DNA of 64,000 nt from Nocardia rhamnosiphila NBRC 108938. GTDB lineage: Bacteria > Actinomycetota > Actinomycetes > Mycobacteriales > Mycobacteriaceae. The stretch spans positions 1,240,001-1,304,000 of the forward strand of contig NZ_JOAJ01000001.1 of the NCBI RefSeq assembly GCF_000720425.1, in the 5' to 3' direction. Positions 31,602 through 40,710 of this stretch are shown here, in pieces. The notes under the pieces are model-generated. The model searched no databases. It had not been told where the DNA came from and saw only the letters and a program-made list of their open reading frames with translations. Position 1 is the stretch's first letter, and each line of letters begins with the position of its first letter. A program made the position numbers and the translations under genes.

Positions 31602-32701
31602 GGGTCCACCGGCACCCCGCGCCGCCACCGCTGCTCGACGTCACCGAACCGCCAGACGGCCGCGGCGGCAGCCCAGGTCAGAACGAAGAGACCGACGATG
31701 ATGAACCCCATCGCCCCGAGATCGAGCGCCCCGATCCAGGCAAGCGGGCCGGTGGTGAGATCGAGCTTCTCGGTCAGGATCGAAATGATCTCCTGTGCCC
31801 CGATCAACAGGGCCACCGCGACCGACAGGCCGGTGACCACGAAGTTGTAGTAGACCTTGCGAACCGGGCCCGCGAACGCCCAGCCGTAGGCGAAATTCAT
31901 GAACGTTCCGTCCAGGGCGTCGAACAGCGACATCCCCGCCGAGAACAGGACGGGCAGTACGAGAATCGCATACCAGGGCAGATCGGTGGCCGCCGCGCCA
32001 CCGGCGATCACGAGCAGACCCACCTCGGTGACGGTGTCGAAACCGAGCCCGAACAGCAACCCGACCGGATACATCTGCCAGGGCCGGCGCACCGCGCGCA
32101 TCAGCGGACCGAAAACGCGGTTCAGTGCGCCGCGGTCGTCGAGCCGGCGTTCGAGTTCGGCCTCGTCGTACACCCCGCCCCGCATACCGCGGAACACGCG
32201 CCAGATCCCGATCAGCGACATCAGGTTCAGCAACCCGATCAGGATGAGGAAGGTCCCCGAAACACCTGTACCGAAAACGCCGGTCCACCGCTGCAACCGC
32301 GAATTGTCGTCCTGCAGATTGACCGCGAGCGCCTTCACCCCGGCCGCCAGCAGGGCGACCAGCACGAACACAATGGTGGAATGCCCGAGGGAGAACCAGA
32401 AACCGACCGACAGCGGTTTCTGGTTCTCGGCCACCAGTTTGCGGGTCGTATTGTCGATCGCGGCGATATGGTCGGCGTCGAACGCGTGCCGCATACCCAG
32501 GGTGTAGGCGGTGATTCCGAGACCCGCACCGAAAACGGCGCCGTCCACCAGATAGCCACCCGGAACCACCAGGAACAGCAGTGTCGCGAAGCCGATGAGG
32601 TGTAAGGCGACGATCGAGAGAATCATCCCGGCCGCACTGCGGCGCTGCGCGAGGTCCAGATCCGACCATCCCGCGCGCACGGCCGCCACCGATTTCCGCA
32701 C
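31598..32701 (-). CDS. nicT: NiCoT-family nickel/cobalt importer
   Basis: 367 residues, about eight membrane helices. It carries the NiCoT signatures: HAFDADHIAAIDNTTR in helix 2, FSLGHSTIVF, LLFGLGFDTVTEV and GMSLFDALDGTFMNFAYGWAF. This family (HoxN, NixA, NicT) brings Ni2+ or Co2+ into the cell with high affinity. The gene lies between hypE and the terminal unknown gene on the same strand, so it should supply nickel to HypA/HypB for the hydrogenase active site. GTG start at 32701; GAGGT lies about 10 bases upstream. Confidence 0.93.
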   Translation of the reverse strand: MRKSVAAVRAGWSDLDLAQRRSAAGMILSIVALHLIGFATLLFLVVPGGYLVDGAVFGAGLGITAYTLGMRHAFDADHIAAIDNTTRKLVAENQKPLSVGFWFSLGHSTIVFVLVALLAAGVKALAVNLQDDNSRLQRWTGVFGTGVSGTFLILIGLLNLMSLIGIWRVFRGMRGGVYDEAELERRLDDRGALNRVFGPLMRAVRRPWQMYPVGLLFGLGFDTVTEVGLLVIAGGAAATDLPWYAILVLPVLFSAGMSLFDALDGTFMNFAYGWAFAGPVRKVYYNFVVTGLSVAVALLIGAQEIISILTEKLDLTTGPLAWIGALDLGAMGFIIVGLFVLTWAAAAAVWRFGDVEQRWRRGVPVDP

Positions 32702-32752
32702 CGTCGGTGTACCTCGTTCCTTCCGGGCGGTGGTCCCCGGGGACCCGCCGTG

Positions 32753-33832
32753 TCAACAGATCCGCGGCAACTGCTCCCCGGCGGGCAGATCGACCACCCG
32801 CGTACCGCCGAGCCCGGTGCGCGCCACCACCATGCCCGGATGCTCCTCGACACAGCGGCCGATCACCGCCGCATGCGCCCCGAGCGGATGGGCGCGCATC
32901 GCCGCCAGTACCCGTTCCGCGTCCGCGGGCGGTACGAAGGCGACAAGTTTGCCTTCGTTGGCGACGTACATCGGGTCCAGGCCGAGCAGCCCGCAGGCAT
33001 CACGGACCGCCGCCGGTACCGGCAGTGCCGTCTCCTCCAGCGCGATGCCCGTGCCGGCGGCACGGGCGATCTCGTTCAGCGTCGCGGCCACCCCGCCGCG
33101 GGTCGGGTCGCGCAGTACGTGCAGATCGGCACCGGTTTCCAGCATGGCGGCCACCAGACCGGCCAGTGGCGCGGTATCGCTGAGCACCGTCGTCCCGAAC
33201 TCCAGGCCTTCGCGGCAACTCATCACCGCGATACCGTGCACCCCGATCTCACCGCTGACCACGACGATATCGCCGGGGGCCGCGCGCTCGGGCCGGATAT
33301 CGGCGCCGTCGGCGAGGACACCGATACCGGCGGTGTTGATGAAGATGCCGTCGCCGTGGCCGGCGTCGACGACCTTGGTGTCGCCGGTCACCAGGGAGAC
33401 ACCGGCCGCCGATGCCGCGGTGCCGAGTGCCTCGGCCACGTGGGCGATCTCCGACAGCGCGGTGCCCTCTTCGAGAATGAACGCGGTGGACAGCACCAGG
33501 GGTCGCGCACCGGCCATGGCCAGATCGTTGACGGTGCCGTTCACCGCGAGCTCGCCGATCGAGCCGCCGGGGAACACGAGCGGTTTCACGACGAAGGAAT
33601 CGGTGGAGAAGGCCAGGCGAGTGCCGTCGACCGTAACGACCGCGGAATCCCCCAGGCCGGCATCGGCGGCGGCGCCGAAGGCCGGGAGGAAGAGGTGCTC
33701 GATCAGCTCACCCGACATCGCCCCGCCGCCACCGTGCCCCATCACGATGTTCGGCGCGTCGCGCAGCGGCATCGGGCAGACCCACGCGTCGGCATCGATC
33801 GTCACCGCCGGGGTCATCGGATCCTCACGCAT
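32753..33832 (-). CDS. hypE: Hydrogenase maturation protein HypE
   Basis: 359 residues. It dehydrates the HypF-made C-terminal thiocarbamate to thiocyanate, the source of the active-site cyanide ligands. The C-terminus PRIC, with the essential last cysteine, is present. So are the nucleotide-site segments [34 protein letters not shown] and TGDTKVV of the PurM/ThiL-like fold. ATG 33832 overlaps the end of hypD by 8 bases and is preceded by GGAGGT at 5 bases; ATG 33817 is a weaker alternative. Confidence 0.96.
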   Translation of the reverse strand: MREDPMTPAVTIDADAWVCPMPLRDAPNIVMGHGGGGAMSGELIEHLFLPAFGAAADAGLGDSAVVTVDGTRLAFSTDSFVVKPLVFPGGSIGELAVNGTVNDLAMAGARPLVLSTAFILEEGTALSEIAHVAEALGTAASAAGVSLVTGDTKVVDAGHGDGIFINTAGIGVLADGADIRPERAAPGDIVVVSGEIGVHGIAVMSCREGLEFGTTVLSDTAPLAGLVAAMLETGADLHVLRDPTRGGVAATLNEIARAAGTGIALEETALPVPAAVRDACGLLGLDPMYVANEGKLVAFVPPADAERVLAAMRAHPLGAHAAVIGRCVEEHPGMVVARTGLGGTRVVDLPAGEQLPRIC

Positions 33833-34937
33833 GGGCCACCTCCGCGGGCTGGTCCAGCCGGCGGTACAGGTAGTAGGCGGCACACGCGCCCTCCGACGAG
33901 ACCATGGTGGCGCCCAGCGGGTTGCGTGGTGTGCACTGTGTGCCGAACGCGGCGCATTCGTTGGGTTTGATCAGGCCCTGCAGCACCTCCCCGGACCGGC
34001 ATATCGCCGATTCGGCCGCGTGCAGTTCGCCCACCGCGAACCGGTGTTCGGCATCGTAGTCGCGGTACCGCGGCGACAGCCGCCACCCACTGTCCGGGAT
34101 CACGCCGATCCCCCGCCACGCCCGGTCGGTGACCTCGAAGACGTCGTCGAGCATGGCCTTGGCCGCCGGATTCCCCGCCTCCGATACCGCGCGGGGGTAG
34201 GCGTTCTCCACTTCGTACCGACCCGCCTCGAGCTGCGCCACCGTGCGACGGATGCCCTCGAGGATATCCAGCGGTTCGAAGCCGGTGACCACCATGGGGG
34301 CCCGGTAGCGCTGGGCCAGCGGCGGATACTCCTGGGTGCCCATCACCGTGCACACGTGCCCGGCCAGCAGGAACGCCTGTACCCGGCACTGTGGCGATTC
34401 CATGATGGCGGCGATCGCCGGCGGTACCAGCACATGCGACACCAGCAGCGAGAAGTTCTCGATACCGAGTCGCTGGGCCTGGTAGACGGTCATCGCGTTG
34501 GCCGGGGCGGTGGTCTCGAAGCCGATCCCGAAGAAGACCACCTGCCGGTCCGGGTTCGCCTTGGCCAGCTCCAGGGCGTCCAACGGCGAGTAGACCACCC
34601 GGACGTCCCCGCCTTCGCTCTTGACGTGGAAGAGATCCTTCTCGCTGCCCGGAACCCGCAACATATCGCCGAAGGAGCAGAAGATCACCCCCGGCCGGGC
34701 GGCGATCTCGAGGGCCTTGTCGATAACCTCCAGCGGGGTGACGCATACCGGGCAGCCGGGACCGTGGATCATCTCGATCCGGTCCGGCAGCAACTGGTCG
34801 ATTCCGTGCCGGATGATCGAATGTGTCTGGCCGCCACATACTTCCATGATCGCCCACCGGCGGTCGGTGGTGGCGCGGATCCGGTCGAGAAGTTTCTTCG
34901 CCAATTGCGGGTCACTGAATTCGTCGAGATATTTCAC
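33825..34937 (-). CDS. hypD: Hydrogenase maturation protein HypD
   Basis: 370 residues. HypD is the iron-sulfur scaffold on which, with HypC, the Fe(CN)2CO unit is built. Signatures seen: [43 protein letters not shown] and a C-terminal C-rich section ([26 protein letters not shown]). GTG 34937 overlaps the hypC stop (GTGA) and is preceded by GAGGAGGAG. Translational coupling fits the HypCD complex. Confidence 0.96.
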   Translation of the reverse strand: MKYLDEFSDPQLAKKLLDRIRATTDRRWAIMEVCGGQTHSIIRHGIDQLLPDRIEMIHGPGCPVCVTPLEVIDKALEIAARPGVIFCSFGDMLRVPGSEKDLFHVKSEGGDVRVVYSPLDALELAKANPDRQVVFFGIGFETTAPANAMTVYQAQRLGIENFSLLVSHVLVPPAIAAIMESPQCRVQAFLLAGHVCTVMGTQEYPPLAQRYRAPMVVTGFEPLDILEGIRRTVAQLEAGRYEVENAYPRAVSEAGNPAAKAMLDDVFEVTDRAWRGIGVIPDSGWRLSPRYRDYDAEHRFAVGELHAAESAICRSGEVLQGLIKPNECAAFGTQCTPRNPLGATMVSSEGACAAYYLYRRLDQPAEVAHA

Positions 34938-35257
34938 GGCTCCTCCTCGGGGTCGCGCTGCCGCGGCGCTTCCGGGTTCTCCACTCCCGCCTGCGCGGCC
35001 GCGACGGCGAATCCGTCGGCGAACTCCTCGTTCAGCACACCGAGGTGTTCGAATTCGGCCAGAGTCCGCAGTGCCGATTCCTCGTCCAGCCGGTTGATGG
35101 CGAACCCCACATGCACGACGACGTAGTCGCCGATCGCGGCATCCGGGATGTATTGCAGGCATACGTCCTTGTGCACGCCGCCGAAATCGACGACCGACAT
35201 GAGAGTGCCGTCGCGCTCCTCGAGGCTGAGTACCTTTCCGGGAACTGCCAGGCACAT
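34934..35257 (-). CDS. hypC: HypC/HupF-family maturation chaperone, copy 1, with C-terminal extension
   Basis: 107 residues starting MCLAVPGKV, the HypC signature with the essential Cys2, followed by [15 protein letters not shown] and [12 protein letters not shown]. HypC carries the iron unit between HypD and the large subunit. It is coupled to hypD by a GTGA overlap and lies 20 bases after hypF. The last ~30 residues are polar and unlike the short second copy at 37544. The two copies may serve different steps, as HypC and HupF do elsewhere (inference). Confidence 0.93.
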   Translation of the reverse strand: MCLAVPGKVLSLEERDGTLMSVVDFGGVHKDVCLQYIPDAAIGDYVVVHVGFAINRLDEESALRTLAEFEHLGVLNEEFADGFAVAAAQAGVENPEAPRQRDPEEEP

Positions 35258-35276
35258 GATCGTCCTCCTTCTCCAC

Positions 35277-37547
35277 TCAGCCCGCGGCCACCGCGAGCAC
35301 CTGACCGAACGCGAGACCGCCGTCGTTGGGGGGCAGCCGGTGGTGGGTGAGCACGGTGAAACCGTGTGCCCGCAGCAGCCGCCGGGTGGCCGACAACAGC
35401 AGCGCGTTCTGGAACACACCGCCCGAGAGGGCGACGGTCGTGGCCGGTCCGGGGTGGGCCAGGGCCGTCTCCAGTACCAGCCGCGCGAGCGCGGCGTGGA
35501 AACGGGCACCGATCACCGCGGCCGGTACCGAGTCCGCGGTATCGGCTACCACCGCCGCGAGCACCGGGGCGGGATCGATCGGCACCGGGTCGCGGTCGGC
35601 ATCGATCGCGAACCGGTACTCGATGCCGCCCGTATCGCCGCGCCGGGATAAACCTTCGAGTTCGATGGCGGCCTGCGCCTCGTAGTCCACGGTGTGGCGG
35701 ACCCCGGCCAGCGAGGCCACCGCGTCGAACAGCCGGCCCATACTCGAGGTCGGCACACATCCCAGACCGGTTTCGAACTGGTGGGCCAGCACCGCGCGTT
35801 CGGCCGCCGGGCAGGCGCGAACGGACGCGATCGCGGGCCGCCAGTCGATACCCGCCGCCCACAGATGCGCCAGCGCCATCCGGTACGGCCGGTGCACGCT
35901 GGTATCGCCGCCTGCCAGCGGCACATATTTCAGATGCGCCAGCCGGCGATAGCCCTTGTACCCGGCGGCCAGGAACTCCCCACCCCAGACCGCGCCGTCG
36001 GGGCCGAACCCGGTGCCGTCGAACGCGACTCCCAGCACGGTGTCGGACGGCCCGAGGCCGTGCTCCCCCATCACCGCGGCGATATGCGCGTGATGGTGCT
36101 GCACGGTACGTACCGGGCGGTCGCCGGCGGCGCGGCGCGCCCACTCTGTGGAGCGGTAGCCCGGGTGGGTGTCGGCGGCGAGCTGGGTGGGGCGCACACC
36201 GGTCAGTTCCCGGAGATGCCGTTCGGTGGCGTCGAAGGCCCGCAGCGTGGCCAGATCGTCCATATCTCCGACATGCTGGCTCAACCAGGCGTACCGGCCG
36301 TCGGCCACCGCGCAGACATTCTTCAGATCGGCGCCCACGGCGAGCGTCGGCGCCACCGGCACGGGCAACGCGAGGGGCAGCGGCGCATATCCACGCGACC
36401 GTCGCACCGGTGTCTCGGCACCGTCGACGACGCGCACCACCGAATCGTCGCAGGGCACCAGGATCCGGCGGTCGTGCCACAGCCATCCGTCGGCCAGCCC
36501 GGCGAGGCGCTCCCGGGCGTCCGCGTCGTGATAGCAGATCGGTTCGCTGCTGCGGTTGCCGGACGTCATCACCAGCACATCGGGACCGGCCGGATCACCC
36601 GGGAGCCCGAAGAGCAGGATGTGCAGCGGAGTATAGGCCAGCAGCACACCGAGATCCGGGTTGCCCGGCGCGACCGATCCGGCGACCTGCCGGGCACCCC
36701 GCGGGAGCAGCACGATGGGGCGCTGCGGCCCGGTCAGCAGTGTCGCGGAGTCACCGTCGAGCCCGGCGATCCCCCGGGCGACCGCGAGATCCGGCGCCAT
36801 GAGGGCGAAAGGTTTTCCGCCGCGGCGTTTCCGGCGGCGCAACTCGGCCACCGCGGTCTCGTTCGTGGCGTCGCAGGCCAGGTGATAACCGCCGACGCCC
36901 TTCACCGCGAGGATGCCGCCGGCGCGCAGCAGCGCACGGGCGGCGGCGAGCGGTTCGCCACCGCCCGGCCCGGCGTAGTACAGGCGGGGGCCGCACTCCG
37001 GGCAGGCGATGGGCTGGGCGTGGAAACGGCGATCGGCGGGATCGTGGTATTCCCGGGCGCAGCGCTCGCACATCGGGAAATCGGCCATCGAGGTCCGCGC
37101 CCGGTCGTAGGGCAGGGACGCGATGATGGTGAATCGCGGACCGCAGTTCGTGCAGTTGACGAAGGGGTGGCGGTAGCGCCGGTCGGCGGGATCGCGTAAT
37201 TCCGCGGCACAGTCCGCGCAGATCGCGATATCGGGTGAGGCGAGCGTACGCCCGCCGCCCGCGGTGGTGTCGGCGATCCGGAATCCGGTACCGCCGCGGA
37301 CCGGTAGCTCCCGGCATTCGATCGAGTCCACCACGGCCAGCGGCGGCGGGGCGGTCCGTAGACGCCGTTCGAACTCCGCGAGGTCGGCGGGGGTCCCCTC
37401 GGTTTCGATGAACACCCCGCTGCTGTCGTTGGACACCCGGCCGCTCAGCGACAGCTCCGCCGCGGTGGTGTAGACGAACGGCCGGAACCCGACACCCTGT
37501 ACCACACCGCGCACCACGAACCGGCGCCGCGCCCGGTCGGCCGTCAC
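35277..37547 (-). CDS. hypF: Carbamoyltransferase HypF
   Basis: 756 residues, the normal length. Domain order: acylphosphatase (about 8-90, VVQGVGFRPFVY), two zinc fingers (CADC...CTNC and CERC...CPEC), a Sua5/YrdC-like domain (RAGGILAVKGVGGYHLACDA) and the Kae1-like carbamoyltransferase domain with HHHAHIAAVMGEHG, GVAFDGTGFGPDG and SGGVFQNA. It makes the carbamoyl group for cyanide ligands and loads it on HypE. GTG 37547 overlaps the preceding hypC copy (GTGA). Confidence 0.97.
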   Translation of the reverse strand: MTADRARRRFVVRGVVQGVGFRPFVYTTAAELSLSGRVSNDSSGVFIETEGTPADLAEFERRLRTAPPPLAVVDSIECRELPVRGGTGFRIADTTAGGGRTLASPDIAICADCAAELRDPADRRYRHPFVNCTNCGPRFTIIASLPYDRARTSMADFPMCERCAREYHDPADRRFHAQPIACPECGPRLYYAGPGGGEPLAAARALLRAGGILAVKGVGGYHLACDATNETAVAELRRRKRRGGKPFALMAPDLAVARGIAGLDGDSATLLTGPQRPIVLLPRGARQVAGSVAPGNPDLGVLLAYTPLHILLFGLPGDPAGPDVLVMTSGNRSSEPICYHDADARERLAGLADGWLWHDRRILVPCDDSVVRVVDGAETPVRRSRGYAPLPLALPVPVAPTLAVGADLKNVCAVADGRYAWLSQHVGDMDDLATLRAFDATERHLRELTGVRPTQLAADTHPGYRSTEWARRAAGDRPVRTVQHHHAHIAAVMGEHGLGPSDTVLGVAFDGTGFGPDGAVWGGEFLAAGYKGYRRLAHLKYVPLAGGDTSVHRPYRMALAHLWAAGIDWRPAIASVRACPAAERAVLAHQFETGLGCVPTSSMGRLFDAVASLAGVRHTVDYEAQAAIELEGLSRRGDTGGIEYRFAIDADRDPVPIDPAPVLAAVVADTADSVPAAVIGARFHAALARLVLETALAHPGPATTVALSGGVFQNALLLSATRRLLRAHGFTVLTHHRLPPNDGGLAFGQVLAVAAG

Positions 37548-37786
37548 GGCTGCTCACCCCGGCCGAGTAGGCGCAACCCCGCCATCGCCTCGGCCGCGCC
37601 GGCCGCGTCGGTCTTCTCGACCGCGAAGCCCATATGGATGACCACCCAGTCACCGGGCCGCACCGGATCGTCCTCGAGCAGGCCGATGTTCACCCGCCGC
37701 TGTTCACCGGACACATCCACCACGGCGATCTGGCGGTAGTAGCCGTCGGGGACCGCGACGACCCGGCCGGGGATACCGAGGCACAT
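37544..37786 (-). CDS. HypC/HupF-family maturation chaperone, copy 2
   Basis: 80 residues starting MCLGIPGRV, with Cys2 present, then VDVSGEQRRVNIGLL and GDWVVIHMGFAVEK. It is the standard HypC length and lies between the maturation protease and hypF. The start is preceded by AGGAGGTG. It is clearly a paralogue of the 107-residue copy. It could be the HupF-type chaperone that protects the large subunit, or a redundant HypC. Confidence 0.93.
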   Translation of the reverse strand: MCLGIPGRVVAVPDGYYRQIAVVDVSGEQRRVNIGLLEDDPVRPGDWVVIHMGFAVEKTDAAGAAEAMAGLRLLGRGEQP

Positions 37787-37789
37787 GGT

Positions 37790-38254
37790 TCACACCTCCT
37801 GATGTGGGCGGAGCAGTTCGGCGACGACGCGACCCACGGTGTCCACGGCCGCGTCCACCGCGTCCCCGACCGGCGTGGACAGCCCGAGCCGCTCGTCCAC
37901 CGACTCGACCTGGCATCCGACGACCACGGTCGGGGGCACGGTGCCGCCCAGCGCCCGGACGCCGGCGAACACCGCCGCCGGATCCATGGCGTGGGCGTCC
38001 AGCGCGGCGGTCTCGGCGCGGCCGGGTTCGGCCCGGAGCACCTCGATCCGTCCCGGCGTACCGCGATCCGGCACGGCGTCGACCAGCACCAGCGCGTCCC
38101 AGGGGGCGAGCAGGTCGTAGGCCAGGTGCATACCGCGGATGCCGTAGTCCACCACCCGCACACCGGAAGCCGGGCGCTCCGGCAGCCGCCGCACCACCTC
38201 GGGTCCGAAACCGTCGTCGCCGAGGAAGATATTGCCGATCCCGGCGATCAGCAC
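37790..38254 (-). CDS. Hydrogenase maturation endopeptidase (HycI/HupD family)
   Basis: 154 residues. It starts VLIAGIGNIFLGDDGFGPEV, the nickel-recognition region of this protease family (the Asp of GDDGFG is a metal ligand), followed by VVDYGIRGMHLAYDLL and VLVDAVPD. It clips the C-terminal tail off the large subunit after nickel insertion; the target at 42275 has such a tail. GTG 38254 gives the family-typical N-terminus and a 13-base gap from the upstream gene. ATG 38308 would add an Arg-rich leader that overlaps the preceding gene. Confidence 0.9.
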   Translation of the reverse strand: MLIAGIGNIFLGDDGFGPEVVRRLPERPASGVRVVDYGIRGMHLAYDLLAPWDALVLVDAVPDRGTPGRIEVLRAEPGRAETAALDAHAMDPAAVFAGVRALGGTVPPTVVVGCQVESVDERLGLSTPVGDAVDAAVDTVGRVVAELLRPHQEV

Positions 38255-38267
38255 GGTATCCGTCGGC

Positions 38268-38585
38268 TCAGCCCTTTCCTTCGGTCGGCGTCGTCGCCCC
38301 GCCGACATCCTGGTCGTCGACCTTCCCGGTCGCCGTCTCCTCCGGCTCGTTCGCCGTCGGTTTGCGCTCCTCGTAGGGCGGAACGGCGGGTTCGCTACCG
38401 GAGGGCGGTTCCGAGGTGAACTCGGCCTCCTGCTCGGCGTCCTGGCCGTGCGCGGAGGTCACCTCCTCGTGGCCGATATCGCCCGGCTCGCGTTCGGTGC
38501 GTCCACCGGCCACGGTGTCCGCGCCGGTATCGCGCGAGCCCGGCTCGCCGCGTTCCTGCTGTGGTTCTTCTCTCGGGTCCTGCAT
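38268..38585 (-). CDS. Acidic, low-complexity hydrogenase-locus protein
   Basis: 105 residues, almost no hydrophobic residues, rich in Glu, Asp, Gly, Pro and Thr (REEPQQERGEPGSRD, EQEAEFTSEPPSG, TANEPEETATGK). No domain is recognised, and it is likely intrinsically disordered. The ribosome site GGAAGGAG is excellent and the gene is tightly packed in the operon, so it is probably real. It may be a flexible partner or chaperone of the hydrogenase. I do not recognise a family. Confidence 0.7.
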   Translation of the reverse strand: MQDPREEPQQERGEPGSRDTGADTVAGGRTEREPGDIGHEEVTSAHGQDAEQEAEFTSEPPSGSEPAVPPYEERKPTANEPEETATGKVDDQDVGGATTPTEGKG

Positions 38586-38607
38586 CCTGGCTCCTTCCGA
38601 TCCGCCG

Positions 38608-38727
38608 CTACATATGCCGGATCTTCAGATATCTCCGGAGGTCCGGTACCGAGCGCACACCGAGGTAGACACCCGCTGCCGCCAGTACTGCCACCACCGC
38701 TGTCGAGACAACTCCCACCGTCTGCAT
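38608..38727 (-). CDS. 39-residue single-pass membrane protein
   Basis: A small gene with ATG at 38727, preceded by AAAGGAAG at 7 bases. The product has one hydrophobic helix (TAVVAVLAAAGVYLG) followed by a basic tail ending PDLRRYLKIRHM. Small actinobacterial proteins with this helix plus PD-RRYLKIR tail are, as I recall, grouped as DUF6893; not checked. It lies between the 441-residue protein and the acidic protein. It could anchor the soluble hydrogenase at the membrane or meet an electron carrier (inference). Confidence 0.72.
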   Translation of the reverse strand: MQTVGVVSTAVVAVLAAAGVYLGVRSVPDLRRYLKIRHM

Positions 38728-38740
38728 CACGTACTTCCTT

Positions 38741-40066
38741 TCACTTCTCGGGATCGTCGAGCGGCTCCAGTTCATCGGGCGCGAAATAGAGGTATCGGCC
38801 GAACCATTCGTGCAGTTCGGCCGCGGGGTCGTCGTCCAGCACGACCCCGACGTGTGACTCCCCGTCCACGTCCTGGTGCACCGAGACGACCCGGGCGGGC
38901 GCACCGTCGACGAACAGATCCTGGGCGTCGGCTCGCCGGGACGGGTGCAGCCGGACCCGGCTGCCCCGGCGCACCAGCACACCCGCCACCGGCACCGCGT
39001 CGCGATCCGGACGGACGGCGCCGTCGGCCACCGGGTCCCACCAATCTGTCCCCGCCGGGACCTCCGGTACCGGGTGGGGCCGGTCGGGACCCGGTTCGCG
39101 CAGCACACCGTGCAGTTGCCGCATCGCTTCCGGCGATACGGCCTCGCAGCGGTCGATGATCTCGGCCGCGCGCGGGTCGGTCGCCCGGGCCTGCGCCTTC
39201 TCCGTGTCGGTCATCGTCATCACCCGCAGGGTGAGGATCTCGTCGATCTCGGTGGAATCGAACAGCTCCCCCGCGCTCTGCGCGGCGATCTCGGGGTGGT
39301 CGTAGAGGATGATCGGCGAGATCAGCAGCAGGCTGTGATCACCGGGCGGGCCGGCGAGCACCGGGAAGCACCGGTGCGACGCGCAGTGTCCGACCGCCGG
39401 CGCGGCCGCCGCCGGTGGTTCCAGCGAAGAGACGAACTGTCCACCGCTGAGCTGCCCGAGGATATGCGCGCCGATCAGCGAACGGGCGAGAGCGTCCTGG
39501 CTGCCGGTCGCGGGGGCACCCACATTGCGAACCTCCGCCGTGAGCCGCAGGAAGCCGCCGGCCTGCTCGACGGCCAGCGCGAATTCACCGGCGAGCGGTT
39601 GCCGGGTTCGCACCAGGGTCCCGGCCACCCGGCCCGCGGCGTCGGCGATCTCCTCGGTATCGACGCCCGCGGGGACGGTCAGCGGACGCACGAGCGATTC
39701 CGCGGCCATCGGGCCGACGACGATCTCCTGGGTGACGGCCTCGTCCCAGGAAATCCACGAACGCGCGCCGACGGACAGTTCAGGGCGCGGCCGGCCGTCG
39801 TCGCCCATCACCTGCCGCCGCTGGAGCTGGAGGAACCGGACAGTCCAGGTCAGGACCGGATCCGCAGCCGGATCCAGCAGGAACCCGGCCGACAGGGACG
39901 ACTCCTCGCCGAATCCCGCCGCGGCCGCCCCCGGCGGTCCCAGCACCCCGAACTGCCAGCGCGCCATATTCTTCCGCGTGGTCGCCCGGTAGGGATAGAG
40001 CAGATAGCCCTCGTAGAGCACCGCGTCGGCGACGGCGCGGGCCCGGGCCAGCGGTTCGGCGGTCAC
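38741..40066 (-). CDS. Hydrogenase-locus protein of unknown function, 441 residues
   Basis: Soluble, with a conserved-looking N-terminal block (AVLYEGYLLYPYRATTRKN, then RWQFGVLGPP) and a middle segment HCFPVLAGPP / HSLLLISPIILYDHPE. Its C-terminal quarter (VPVAGVLVRRGSRVRL, VHQDVDGESHVGVVLDDDP) resembles a small beta-rich domain. The C-terminal EWFGRYLYFAPDELEPL is the kind of tail seen in actinobacterial hydrogenase accessory proteins. GTG 40066 overlaps the previous stop (GTGA), with AAGGAG upstream. I do not recognise a function. Confidence 0.75.
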   Translation of the reverse strand: MTAEPLARARAVADAVLYEGYLLYPYRATTRKNMARWQFGVLGPPGAAAAGFGEESSLSAGFLLDPAADPVLTWTVRFLQLQRRQVMGDDGRPRPELSVGARSWISWDEAVTQEIVVGPMAAESLVRPLTVPAGVDTEEIADAAGRVAGTLVRTRQPLAGEFALAVEQAGGFLRLTAEVRNVGAPATGSQDALARSLIGAHILGQLSGGQFVSSLEPPAAAAPAVGHCASHRCFPVLAGPPGDHSLLLISPIILYDHPEIAAQSAGELFDSTEIDEILTLRVMTMTDTEKAQARATDPRAAEIIDRCEAVSPEAMRQLHGVLREPGPDRPHPVPEVPAGTDWWDPVADGAVRPDRDAVPVAGVLVRRGSRVRLHPSRRADAQDLFVDGAPARVVSVHQDVDGESHVGVVLDDDPAAELHEWFGRYLYFAPDELEPLDDPEK

Positions 40067-40710
40067 GGCAGCTCCTTCGCGCGCGCCAGCAGCCGGGTCA
40101 CGGCGTCGTCGAAACCCAGCAGGCCGTGGCCGGATTTGTAGGCGGCCAGCTCGTCGAGGGTGTCCCGGTGCAGGCGGACCCAGCCCGTGTTGGGGAAATG
40201 CGCGGACATCAGCTCCTGCCACACCGCCACCGGCATATCGAAGGTGTCCTCGCGGTCCCACGGGATCTGCTGGATGGCGAAGCCACCGCTGCCCTTGATG
40301 AACACCGTGCCGCTGAACAGGAAGAGCAACGGCACCGAGCCCTCGCGCAGGGCGTGCAGGTATTTCGATCCGGTCACTTCGAAGTCGTAGGTGCACGGCA
40401 TCGGCATATCCACCTCGGCACCGCCGGAAAACCCGGGAACCATGGTGGCGCAGTGCATCCAGAGGAAGGATCGCTGGGTATCCCGCCAGCGGTCACGCGC
40501 GCCGAACAGGTCGGTCAGGCCGGCGCCCTCTTCGTCGGAGTACCGGCGGCGTGACGGCTGGATCCGTACCTGCGCGCGCAGGGCGATCGCGTGGACGGGT
40601 TCGTCCGCCAGCGAGGCGATACCGACCCGGGCGGACAGAATCGGCGCGGCGGAGTACGGCTGCGGCGCGATCTCCAGCACCGCGAACGTCGTCGAGTGTA
40701 CGGGGCTCAT
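40063..40710 (-). CDS. Hydrogenase-locus protein of unknown function (DUF6084-like)
   Basis: 215 residues, soluble. Blocks include FAVLEIAPQPYSAAPIL, VHAIALRAQVRIQPSRRRY, DLFGARDRW and CTYDFEVTGSKYLHAL, then GTVFIKGSGGFAIQQIPWD. I recall DUF6084 for this family in hydrogenase operons; not checked. Its start overlaps the preceding gene (ATGA) and its stop overlaps the next (GTGA), so it is coupled to both neighbours. Function unknown. Confidence 0.75.
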   Translation of the reverse strand: MSPVHSTTFAVLEIAPQPYSAAPILSARVGIASLADEPVHAIALRAQVRIQPSRRRYSDEEGAGLTDLFGARDRWRDTQRSFLWMHCATMVPGFSGGAEVDMPMPCTYDFEVTGSKYLHALREGSVPLLFLFSGTVFIKGSGGFAIQQIPWDREDTFDMPVAVWQELMSAHFPNTGWVRLHRDTLDELAAYKSGHGLLGFDDAVTRLLARAKELP

